Assembly (NCBI GenBank): GCA_012064415.1
Contig: SSNU01000111.1
Span: 1 to 52,693, forward strand
Source of the DNA: Gyrodactylus bullatarudis
Lineage: Eukaryota; Platyhelminthes; Monogenea; Gyrodactylidea; Gyrodactylidae
Direction of reading: 5' to 3'
Length of the DNA: 52,693 bases
The position numbers were made by a program, and so were the translations under genes. Below are positions 20,961 through 32,411 of the stretch, one piece after another; position 1 is the first letter of the stretch, and each line of letters starts with the position of its first letter. The notes beneath the pieces were generated by a model that worked only from the letters and a program-made list of their open reading frames with translations, had not been told where the DNA came from and ran no database searches.

Positions 20961-22764
20961 TTAGTTTTAGTTGGCGTGAATTTAACTTGTAAACTACTCG
21001 TCATAAAGTTATTTGACCAATACGCGTACAGAGTTCGATTCTTCGGTGATGTAGATTTTAAAATGATATTCAGATATTTTCAGAATACATCCTGTTAACT
21101 TCTCAGTGTCTGTTCATTACCAATATTTTATCATTTATGAATACTCTAAGCATACGAATATAACTCGAGGACAACCTTGATTAAAAATTTTATGGTATTT
21201 ATTAGTTCAAAACTATAATAAATTGGAATTCGTCGACGAATCAAAATTTGAAAATTTCCATTTTTTCTGAACAATGATTTTTTTCGAAACGTTCTTTTTC
21301 AAATGATGAAAATAGATTTTGGATTTCAGTAAATATTCATCTGCATTCGAATTCCTGATGAAAAAATTGGGGTTTTTGTAAAAGTCCTGGAATCGAATCA
21401 GAATGTTACCTTTAAAGCATAGAATACGAGCTCTTCTTCTGGTGTAAAAGAACGTCTAGTTTGTAAGTGAATTCATCAAAATTGGAGTTATAACTCATAA
21501 TGTATATGGTGGGCTTAATGGAACTCTCTACAAAACATAAAGCTAATTGATATTGAGGTGAGAATTTACTATTTGTACAAAAAATTATCCTTTGAGACTC
21601 ATAAATTTCCACTTTTTAAATTTTTGATTTCAAGATTCTTATTTGGTTTTAGAATTTTATAGTATTTAATTAGATACCGACATTTTGGATCAAAATTAAA
21701 CAAAAATTTCGAATTTAGCCAAAGAAGTTTAGAGAAATTCATCATTATTATTATGGGAAATCGAGCCAGCTGAAATTTTCAATTATCCCCCAAAATTTAA
21801 CTTTTTCTAGAATAGAATAGAATCGCAGGAAATTTTGAGTTTTTTTCAATTCTGATCGATTTTTAATTGCTTTAATTCCTTCAAATCAATAAAAGTCTTG
21901 ACTCAAGACTCTTGAGATCAAAAATTGGGAAAGTGGAATTAAATTAATTTTACAAGTTCCTTAATGAATATCATGTTTCTTTCTTAAAACCATTATTTTT
22001 CTCTAATCACAATCTTTACTTTGTAGAAAGTGCTTTGATTGACTTAAAGATCAGAGCATAACAACTCATTTTTATCTTTTTTTTCAAGAATGTATGTGAA
22101 TGATTGATGTCAAGGTGTAAAATATGACAACCCCTCCGGAGGAGCGTATGCACAAGCCAAACACAGATCAATCATCTTCTTGGCGTTCTTCATCCTTCCT
22201 TACTTGTTGAGAGTAGCCATTTTGTGAAAAAAAGGAATAACAGAGGCTCAATTTTACTCTCGCAAAGGTCATCTCCATTTTGAGGGAGAATGGGGGGGAG
22301 GGTGTGACATTGATTTGTATAAAAAAAAATTCCGTTGATAGCTAAATCATTATTTATAACTCAGAATTATCAGTGGGGAAATTAACTGTTGTCTGTATGA
22401 ATTTTCGATCTGTGCCCATCATTAATTTTTTTCTTGTAATTTAACTTTAAAAAAGTACACAAACGCTAACTGGATATGCCGTGTATGTATCTTCAAAGGA
22501 TTCCATTGTAAATCTCTCCACTTTCCAAACTCAACTGTGGTTTGTCTTCTCCTCTTCAAATTGATTGAATGTAGGTTATTAAAAAGAAATTATACAGGGA
22601 CAACCTACCTTTGTATTTTGAAATTGTCCTTGAAGGTAATCTTAAATTTTGTCAATCATCTCATAAATGTATTATTAGATAATAATAATAAAATGGATAT
22701 ACATGATACAGTGTATATAATAATTATAAATAATTCTCTCCAAGTGATTTATACACACTAGTCC
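20961..22764. other. Intergenic: no gene; decayed element at 21540
   Basis: No coding sequence recognised. Near 21541 ctaattgatattgaggtgagaa and the following ggatcaaaattaaacaaaaa near 21690 resemble the fold-back family ends and interior, strongly decayed. A short G-rich run lies near 22290. Confidence 0.45.
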
Positions 22765-24180
22765 ATTTCACTTACATTTCGTTTATATATATATATTTAC
22801 TTCAAAAGTTGAATTGACCATATAAGAAATTAGTTGGGCAATTCAATCACTCTTGTTACACTCTCAAAAGTATGAGGAAAATAACATTTGATAATTGCAT
22901 TTTCAACAATAAGTAAGATTAGATATATTTCATTTAGTACAGTAACGCAAGTTGATATGAAGTTGGAAATCTGACCTACCGATAACATGGGAATTGTGAA
23001 TGAAAGAGGAGGCCAGATTGTTTAAAAAAAATTTTCCAAGATATTGCCAAGTTTTTTTAACTTTAAGCTTAAAGTTTTTATTGATTTAAAAAGTCAAAAA
23101 AATCTTTGAAGGATCAAAATTGGATAAGATAGCTGAGTATCACCAAAAAAAATAAGAAAGATCCGCCATTTCTGAGGGATTTTGATATATGAAATTTTCA
23201 TAGATTTTCAAGAAATAAAAATTCAACTCCCAAACGATTATGAGATGAAGCAATAAATAAGATTTAGCATAATCGATTCTCTCTGATTTTGATCCTGAAA
23301 AACCTATTTTGACCATTCTACAACTTCAGTCAATGAAAATTTTCAGTTCAAAGTTCAAAAAATCCTGTATGTAAAGCTAATTGATATGAAGTTGGGAATC
23401 TATGATTTTTACAGAAATCTCGATTTTTTCATCAAGACTTCGAATTTTTAGAGATTTTTTGGAATCCTCCTTTTACTATTCGAAGAAAAAAATTCTGAAA
23501 AAAAAATTATTTTTATGAAAAATATGGTCATTTTTCCAACTCCCATTTGGCGCCAAAATCCCATTTTTCAAACTTTGAGCTGAAAATTTTTATTGATTTG
23601 AAAGTGGAAGGCTCATCGAAAGAGTTTTTCAGGATCAAGATTAGACAAGAAAATCAATTCAACTGAATCTGATCTTATGCATAATCAAATTATCGTTTGG
23701 TAGCGGAATTTCGATTTTTTGATCATTTTCACTACTTGAAAATCAATGAAATTTCGATAATTCAAAATCTCTCGAAAATGGGGAAACTGTCGATAATTTG
23801 ACGATGCTATTCAGCTTTATTATCTAATCTTGACCCTGAAAAACTCTTCCGATCAGCCTCCCACTTTCAAATAAAAATTTTCAGCTCAAAGTTCGAAAAA
23901 ATGGGATTTTGGGAATTTGAAAAATTACCATATTTTAATTTCAAAATAATTTTTTCCTCAAATGGTAAAAGTGGGAAACATGAGTAGGATTCCAAAAAAT
24001 CTCTTACAAATTCGAATGCTTGTCGAAAAATCATAGATTCCCAACTTCATATCAACCAACTTTAGATTACAAATATGTCACATCTTTATACCTTTGTTCT
24101 GAATGATCTAAACTAAATCCTGAATTACATTCATGAAAATGAATGCTGGATGGCCAGGTTGATTGAGAAAGAGTTTATAA
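22765..24180. repeat. Repeat block, copy 2 of the recent duplication
   Basis: Matches 15594-16985 over 1392 bp with one mismatch seen, plus the 26-bp 5' block at 22765-22790. It contains its own fold-back element at 23381-24055. Flanks on both sides are unrelated to those of copy 1. A recent duplication is the simplest reading; an assembly artefact is possible. Confidence 0.9.
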
Positions 24181-25208
24181 AGTGAGAAAATTATTTAGGC
24201 AATCGGCTCAAACCCTGTTTCTCTTCAGAGTTGTTATAAGTTTTATGAATAGTAGCGAATGATGAAAAAATCTAAAATGACTCTTCAAACAAAATACAGA
24301 TTGGAAATTTTTTATTAAACACTTTTATAAATAAATTTGTTATTATTTTTTAGAGGGAGCCTTAAGAATTTGTTGCCATGGTTCTGAGAAGTTATTCATG
24401 TATAAAAGCCCACATTTGTGTAGGTTTTGAATTCACTTTTTTCCTAAATCTCCCCCTTTGGTTTTCATTCCAAAGTATATAGGCAATTTTTATTCTGGAA
24501 AGCAAAAAAAAGTTTATTCAAGAGAAGATGAAGGCTGTCTGTTGAGAGAGTTCAGCGTAGGGGAAATGAGGCAAGAAATGAAAGAGGACAACTCTTGGGT
24601 TAGCTTAATTGACAGGTTATCATTGATTTTTCTATGTGATAAGGAGAGGCCCCATCATAATGCATAATCATCCACAAGCACAAATCAATCTTGCTCTCTC
24701 TCTATGGATGCCTTTCTTTTTATTATTATTTACACTGGCCTTGATGGAACAGTAATTGTGAAGAAAGAGAAAAACAGGTTGTCAAAGGCTCTTTTCATTC
24801 TTGTATACTTCAATGTTTGGTTGAATTTATTTTTCAGTTTTGTTTACTCAATGAATAAAAAATGAAATGTTGAGGAATGACATGATAACTTGATAAGAGA
24901 TTCGATCCATTGGTATTGAATAGTTTTGAACTTTTCATAGTCAATAAAGATTTAAAGTAATTCAATTATGATACTATGGATCAAGATTAGAATTCGAATT
25001 TGGCCATAGAAGTGTAGAGAAACTCGGGATTTTCAAGAAAAAGTTAAACTTTTAAATTTTGTGTCATTTCCTTTCGTGTTAACTGAAAAATTCCGTTTGT
25101 TCGATTTCTCACAATAATGTCAAATTTCTGTGAACATTTTTGGCCAATTTTTAATTTTTCGTCTAATCTTGGTTTTTTAATTTACTCAAGCCTAAAGAGA
25201 GGACTCTA
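24181..25208. other. Intergenic: no gene recognised
   Basis: AT-rich sequence without coding pattern. A stretch near 24980 (ggatcaagattagaattcga) again resembles the interior of the fold-back family. Nothing else could be assigned. Confidence 0.45.
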
Positions 25209-25324
25209 TTAGTTTATCAATTCCAGTGTGATTCTGGAGCTTCGTACATAGGAAGAACTATTCAAAAAATTGTTTACAAGATCCAATGATCATCTACATA
25301 AGGATACTGCGTTTACTAGACATC
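25209..25324 (+). pseudogene. GIY-YIG-like fragment (Penelope-type retroelement remnant)
   Basis: The frame from 25209 reads LVYQFQCDSGASYIGRTIQK. It has the shape of the first strands of a GIY-YIG endonuclease as found at the C-terminus of Penelope-like retroelements (V-Y-x-F/I-x-C, then Y-I-G-R-T). A TGA interrupts it at 25287. One frame over, the sequence resumes as HLHKDTAFTRHL, similar to the later S/T-A-F/I-x-x-H-L part of the fold. It is therefore a frameshifted remnant. It ends exactly where the TTAA-flanked MITE at 25325 begins. Confidence 0.45.
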
Positions 25325-25542
25325 TTAACCCTTTCGAGACAATATCACAGTTTTTATAAAAACCTAAATTTAGCTATGAAAATACCAAGTTATTTGGCCA
25401 AAAATATTACTAATGCAAGTTCACACTGTGGGCTTCAATTTAAACTTTAATTGATCCAGAAACCTATCAAACTGGGAGAGTTATGAAGGTTCAAAAAAAT
25501 TGGAAAATGGACATATTTGTCCATTGGCACCGAAAGGGTTAA
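25325..25542. mobile_element. piggyBac-like MITE, TTAA-flanked, 218 bp
   Basis: The element starts TTAACCCTTTCG and ends TTGGCACCGAAAGGGTTAA. TTAA at both ends together with a terminal CCC/GGG is the signature of piggyBac-superfamily insertions (TTAA target duplication). The left end is slightly decayed (cgagac in place of cggtgcc). There is no coding capacity. A longer relative in opposite orientation lies at 42918-43831 and shares the internal part (the aacttacattagtaatattt type sequence). Confidence 0.7.
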
Positions 25543-28500
25543 GCAGGAAAACCGCGCAGCTTCAATTTCAAATTTTTCCGTTTTATACAAAAACCCTGGG
25601 GATGACAGCATAGATGTATGGGTAAAGGAGAAATTCTTTATTAATCAATACAAACCCAATCTATGTGTTCATATAATCTTCAACTACCTTGGCCTATGTG
25701 AGCTTTTTCACTTTTCTCTCCACTGTTGCTATTTATTGGAGAGTTTTGGTGTTTTTTCAGCTTAATTCTTGAACTTTTACTGTTTCTTTCACATTTGTAA
25801 ATTATTATTTTCATTCAATTATATATTTATATGAATTTAAGTGGATTTTCGAGCGTATTTGAGAATCTACGTGAATTATTTAATCAGAATAAATACCTAA
25901 ATACCAATATCGAATCGCTTTAAATCTTCGAGCTCAAGGGTTGAAAAAGTGGCATTTACGATATTTTTTATTTTAAAAACTGCTCGTAGAATTCAAAAAA
26001 TAATTTGTACCTATTGAGATATTCTAAAAACTGGTCAATTCTCCTCTACATGTCTAATAGCTTTATAATTAGAGTTTAATTGATTTTGGAATAAATCAGA
26101 ATCATTGTTGCTTATAATGTAAACAAAGTACCCAAAGTATTAGGTGTTCACAGGTAATAAATTTATAAAAAATTATGGAAGGCAGAAGATTCCTTTGAGC
26201 GGAATAGAGATTAGATATATATATTTCCTGTGTTTGTGCTTGGACTGAAATTGAGAGGAAGGTATCATTTGAAAATATAATTTATAGGTTTCCTGAGATT
26301 ACATGTAAATACAATTCTTATTATTATTACACGAGAACAGAGATTTGGTGTAATTTTCCAAAGATAAATTTGATTTATACTTTTCCAAAATCAGTATATG
26401 GTTCCGTGTAAAATCTGTACTAACCTAGTCCTCTTTTTTATACATGAAATAACCTCAATAATGATCATTACTTGTAATATATATTCTATATATAGAATAA
26501 ATGAAAACCAAATTATTTACCTATTGGATATGTATATTTTATTTTTATACAATGTAACAGGAACTATTGCTACTCAATTATTTTTGTCCTTCAAACAACA
26601 ATTTTAGTTAGTCGTCGACTTTTAAACACTCTGACAGTTCTTGTTTTCACACTCGGATCCAATGACTGTCTAAGCATCTTTTGTTTTGTGCAGATGAAAT
26701 TTCACAGTGGCATTATCATAATCATTTACAATGTATCCTTTGTTCAAGTTCATTTTTAAATATTTTATTATAAGTAGGCTAAAGTATGATATTTTTGCGT
26801 AATAGTATAGGTCAGACCGGGTGTGTTTTGCGAATCTTTTTCTTCAGCAAAATGGCTTTAAAATTAACAAAATCACAAAACAATTGTTACTAAACAGTCT
26901 ACAGTATTTATTTTGTGTATTGCTAAAAAACCTTCCGATTATATCACACTATTTTTTACTTGTTACAGTTTCGATGTTACTACCACTTCCAGTTCCAGAC
27001 TTCTCTTAAATCTCTTCACAGCCTTATACTTTTATGTTGAGCAAATCTTTTGTATGTACCACAATTCGTAAATCCTCCATTCTACACGAAGATTGTTTGT
27101 TTACAAACACACTATTTATGTTAGAGAGAATACTAATAAAATTCAGAAAAAGGGTTAGTAGAAGTGAAAAGTATAGATGAAAATATTTTGTTTTTTGATT
27201 TATTAAGACATAAGGCTTAGGATATCTCTATTCCTACCATTAATTTTACAACTTGTTTCTCAGATGAATCATGAAAATGAAACAGTAGACTTTAGATGGA
27301 ATAATGTTTTGGAAAACAGTTGAAATTCATTTTGATTTATTAATAATTTATTTTATTTTACAAATTATATCCCTTCTAATCAAAGAGAGCGTTCCCACAT
27401 TCAGCTCATTTCAATAAGAAACCTCTTTTTATCATATTCTCTTGTTGAGCCTTATTTGAAACTACTCCTTTTGCATTTATCAGTAGATTTCTAAAGATTT
27501 GATTGTCTCATTACAAGCTGTAAATTTTAATTTTTTCTCAATTTGAAATGGCGCCGAATCGAAATTTTGGTATAGAAATTTCCATTCATGAAATCTGAAA
27601 ATTATCTTTTGATTTAATTACCCAACCGTTAAAATATATCGTTGTTTGTTTCATTACAGAATTTAAATTAGCCGAAAATTCTCATAGTGAAAAAAGTAAA
27701 CAACCAAATCACCCGAATGTTTCACTAAAAAAGAAACATTCATTCTCTTAAGTGTTAGGTTACTACTTTTCTATCCAAACTAAAGAAGCAGCAAGTTTTG
27801 AAGCAAGAATTGAACTTGCCCAAAAGTTGTAGGGGCATGCAAGTGTGTACTACCGAAACCCAGCAGGGGTAAGCCTACTTTCAATCCGACATCCTATCTC
27901 TAATTCTTTAGAGAGAAAAAATTGTACCATACACGCATTATTGAGTAAAATTCAACATAGTTCTTGTACAAGAAAGAATATCTTTTTTTTCCTTTGTTTA
28001 AAGTGTAGCGAATAATAATGATTATTTGACTATGGTTAATACACGTGCAAACCTTTTTCCTAACCTGGTAAATGTGTATTTTGCATTATTTTTACTTTAT
28101 ATGAGCACAGCAGGTTGTAAATTATAACCAGGTAAGAGGATTTTTTGATTTGTACACATCTGTTAATTAGGCTTATTCAGGCGAAATATTTTCCACTTCT
28201 CCAACATGAAATTTACAGAAATTAACACAAAAACTACAAATGGAAAAATGACAAGTTATAATGATATGAATTTGGGTAATGCAGAATATCTTTTGCTAAT
28301 TTGGACGCTTTTCCAGAAAAGAAGATTTTCATAATTTAAATTCAAAATTATTATCGCGCTCATAGCCATAAATTCCATTTTCTCAAAGTTTTTAAAACAC
28401 ATTAAAATTTTCAGAAAATTATGAGTATATTGAGCGAAGGGATTTTGAATAACTATGAGAATAATTACCATCCAAAAAGTCATAAAGATTGCTCAAAAAC

Positions 28501-29293
28501 GTGAATTTTATCAATTATTGTAGTTAAATTCAATAAAAAGATTTTGGCGCGTATCTAAAAATTGTAATTTTTTAAATGAGATTTTGTATATCAGAATGAA
28601 ATCAAAAATACATTTAATTCAACAGGATTTTTTTCTCAAAATTTAATTCTCTATCGAATGAGCGAATAGCCGAAAAAGTTGTAAGAATATGTATTACCCC
28701 AATATGAATGGTTTGGATTAATTTGGTACTAATTTATACAGTTATAAAAATAATTAACTTGACATACCAATCTTGGTTTCCAAAAAAATTCAATTCATCC
28801 TCAGGTTTCTGATTAAAAATTCGATTTGTAAAAACAATTAATTTAGTAGTGAGTAAATTTCCATTATAATCGAATTTATCTTTGAAAAGTGTACACTCCA
28901 ATGATACCACTGTTGAACAGATTGGAAATTTCCATCATTTAGAAATTCACAAAAAGTTCTTTAAAAAAATTCCCAATCATCAAGCTTTTTAATCGTCGTA
29001 GAAGCCCTGACAGAATGAGAGGTCAAGAGAAATGTTTTTAAGAATTAAATAAATCAACTCTTTCTAATGACAAAGTTGGTTATTTTAAAAGCCCACGAAA
29101 ATTTAAATTCAATATCAAAATCTCACAAGACTCTATTGAATTCAATGTACGTCCTATGAATGAAGCCCGCAAGCAAATTGAAACTTGTATTCTCTTCAGA
29201 TTTGAGGTATTCCTTATGGATGAAGCTAGCTCTCTCTTATTTCTTTCTTAGTTTACTTGGAACCCTGTTGGTCTTTTTATTATTGATGATATA
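25543..29293. other. Intergenic: no gene recognised
   Basis: A long AT-rich stretch. Several open frames of 60-80 codons occur, but none shows a domain, codon bias or conserved pattern. No RNA gene with a convincing secondary structure was seen. It may hold regulatory sequence for the genes on either side. Confidence 0.45.
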
Positions 29294-29362
29294 AAAAAGC
29301 CCTTAGTCTCTTTGTCATTCAGATGAATTATTGCAAAACAAGAAAGGGGGAAATGTTCTAGT
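29294..29362. repeat. Short dispersed repeat (partner at 44821)
   Basis: The sequence aaaaagcccttagt, then ctctttgtcatt, then acaagaaagggggaaatgttct matches 44821-44888 with a few substitutions and small gaps. Family and ends are unknown. Confidence 0.6.
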
Positions 29363-29931
29363 GATTAGCTATTAATTTCTCTGCTCTGAATACAATTTTC
29401 ACTTTTATACGGATTTAACCCTACATATATTTTTTTCATCGCACAAATTAGAAAATTGGTCATTTTAATACCAAAATACTTAGGGTGATTCCGAATCTGA
29501 AGATTTTTATTTTTTCTTAAGGCCTCAGCAAATAGGTTTTCAAAAAAACGTTCTAAATATTTTTAGAATATTTGACTGTAGATTTCCAAAAAATCACCCT
29601 TCTCCAAGTAACTTTGGTTAGGATCAGGGATTGTCTATCTTTACAGATTTTGTAGGTTAGTAAATTTCCATTCTAGTGAGGGGTGAAAAAAGTATTTCAA
29701 GTATCTTTCAGTTCATGTTATGACTCAAGAAATTGTTGTGTTCCACTGGTTGAACAATGGGACATGAAGGATTAGTGTTGATTGATGAGATTAATCAGGT
29801 TTCTCCATAAATCATCGCTAAAAGTTTCGCCTTTAAAATTAAACCCCATTTCAATTTTATTTTAACTGACAATATCATTTCCATCATTTCAACTCCTTTT
29901 GAGGCATAGAGCTAGTTGATATAAAAATTGA

Positions 29932-30914
29932 GTTATTCACCAAGTTAGTATCAATTTTTTCATTATTTTCACCAATAGTATAATAAACCGGTATTATTTT
30001 CCAAAGTAGTATCATATTTTTAAAATTTTCTATTATAGTATCAATACTTGAAAATATTTCAAAAACAGTATAATATACCAATATATATTTTCAGAATTAG
30101 TATTAGCTTGAGGAAAAATAAGTATAATCAAACAAATATTTTTTTCAATTTGAAATTAAAAAATAATTTTTTCTAAGAAAAATTAAAAAAGTAACGTTGA
30201 TAAATATCAGGATAAGATCTTTTCGGCTACTGAACGAATTCTTTTCTTCTCAGGGTTTCTTCTTTACATGAATAAGACTTTGGTTTAGGATTTGATGATT
30301 TTAGACCATCCAAATCACAGAAGTTAAATTCAGAACTGTACATTTCTTTTCAATTCTGTTATTTTGTAAAAATTCGGAAGGTAGTCTTCGGGTGCTTTCG
30401 GCTAAGTTCCATTAAGGATGACTTGCTTGATTCAGCAATATTGGACGTGAGATTACCGAATCTGCAGGTGGGGAAATAGTACTCGACCCAAAATTTAGCA
30501 TCTATTTTTGATAGATATTCATGAATATTCAAGGGTTTTTGTAAAATAACAGCTATCTAGAGCAATTATTGGCAAACCTTTAAGAATGCCTTTATGAATG
30601 CCAAATCTTGTTCATCCCTCGATTTCAGTATATCAGTGAAAGTTCCAGGATTTTGTAATGTTCTTCAACTCAAAAAGCTCTCCGAAAAATCTTCAAATAA
30701 ATTTTTTTAATTGATCTGATTATACTTATTTTTCCTCAAGCTAATACTAATTCTGAAAATATATATTGGTATATTATACTGTTTTTGAAATATTTTCAAG
30801 TATTGATACTATAATAGAAAATTTTAAAAATATGATACTACTTTGGAAAATAATACCGGTCTATTATACTATTGGTGAAAATAATGAAAAAATTGATACT
30901 AACTTGGTGAATAA
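29932..30914. mobile_element. Fold-back element with 198-bp arms and unique centre
   Basis: Arms 29932-30129 and 30718-30914 are near-exact reverse complements. The outer ends are gttattcaccaagttagtat and its complement; the inner ends are gaggaaaaataagtataatc and its complement. Between them lie about 590 bp not repeated elsewhere in the window, without a coding frame. The arms contain a recurring motif TAGTATCA/TGATACTA at several positions, suggesting arms built from short repeated units. The element is non-autonomous and its superfamily is unknown. Confidence 0.85.
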
Positions 30915-32411
30915 CCCTATAAAAATTTGATATGAGAATTTACAATCATTAAAAAAATCTCAATAATTTTTTGATTCCATTATGAAATAAGTTTTTGAAG
31001 AAAAAAAAATTCAATCTGTTAAAGTTAGGCCATTTTCGAAATTTCATTGATAATAATGAACTTGAGAATTCATTGACATACAGGTCCCTTTTCGTTGGCA
31101 AAACTATTTAATTATTCGCTAATTATTTCGAGTTTGAAAACTAGTCTTCTAAAGAAATCAATCTCTGTATGGAACTTTTGATCATAAAAAATGTTAATTT
31201 TCAATAAAAACATTATTTATTGCATGTTTGTTACAGGATAACCAACACTATAAAATAAATAACATGTAGAATTAGTAATAATAAGTTGAATAATAATAAG
31301 CCGAATCTGACATTTAAGAGGAGAAAAAGATTCATTGGGAATACATTGTATAGTGTATGGCCACAGCCACAATGTAGTTTCAAGCTAAAAATGATCATAC
31401 CTATGCTACATATTAAGCATTCTACAAGTGGAGCTCTCCTCTCTTTTTTGGGAGAGAACCTGTTGTTTTACGTAATAATTCTCCTGGAATAATAATAATA
31501 GTAAATTTAATCACGATGGAAAACAAATTTCCTGCAGACAATACAGGATACGCGTGCAAAACTTGATATGTAAGAATATTCTTTCGGTTACACACATGAA
31601 AGTATGAAGCTAAGAGAGGCTGGTAGTTGGTTATTCCCTACTTGATTTAATTTGATAGATAAGAAATCTTGCTATCCCATCACACTATAAAGTAGTATGA
31701 CGTCTTCCTTCTGTTTCACTAGCTCTCACTACTACAGATGCCATTCCTTCTATCGGCCTCTAACTGATGCCTCTTTAACACAATTTAAATTCAATTAAGT
31801 AATTACATTTGGAAAGTTGTTAAAGTAACAAAATCATTCTTATCTCTGGAGAGTAAATGTTATGCAGATTCCTTTTTAAGCCGAACATGAATAAAATTGC
31901 ATAAATCAGTATTGATCGAAACAATAGAGTGCCTTTAGAAGCAATTTGAATCTTTCTTTTACTGTACATTAAAAGAGTCAATCCTATGTCTGGTCATCTT
32001 TTCAGAAAGAGTTCTTTTCCATTTTTCTCATGAGCGAAGTAATTTTTTACCATTTACCTAAAGGTTACAAGAAGGAGTTTACGACTGTGAACTGAGAGCA
32101 AAATCTTATTTTTCTGTTCATGTAGCTCATCAGTTAGCCACCATTGTTTATTGATCAAAGATTTTATCGCAGTTTCTTGAACAAGGGTGGCCAATGAGTT
32201 TTGCAACCGTCTGTAAATCGAAAAACTATTATACCAATATTTACCTTGAAATTTTGAACTTCAAAATTTGAAGGTTGAAAAGAAATTTGATAATTAAAAT
32301 TCATTTATTCATAATTTTGATGAAAAAGAGTTTGATAATCTGAGAGTTTGATTACAAGACTGAAAAATAAATTGGCATAATTGAAATCTATCACAAAAGT
32401 TTAGACTATAC
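30915..32411. other. Intergenic: no gene; golgin-84 3' UTR at right
   Basis: No coding sequence recognised. The right end is the 3' UTR of golgin-84 on the minus strand, with an AATAAA hexamer (reverse complement of 32304-32309) about 105 nt past its stop. Confidence 0.5.

Noticed and set aside
24458..27009. Several plus-strand frames of 62-82 codons
   Set aside because: No domain, no conserved motif, no splice context and AT-driven composition. They are compatible with chance.
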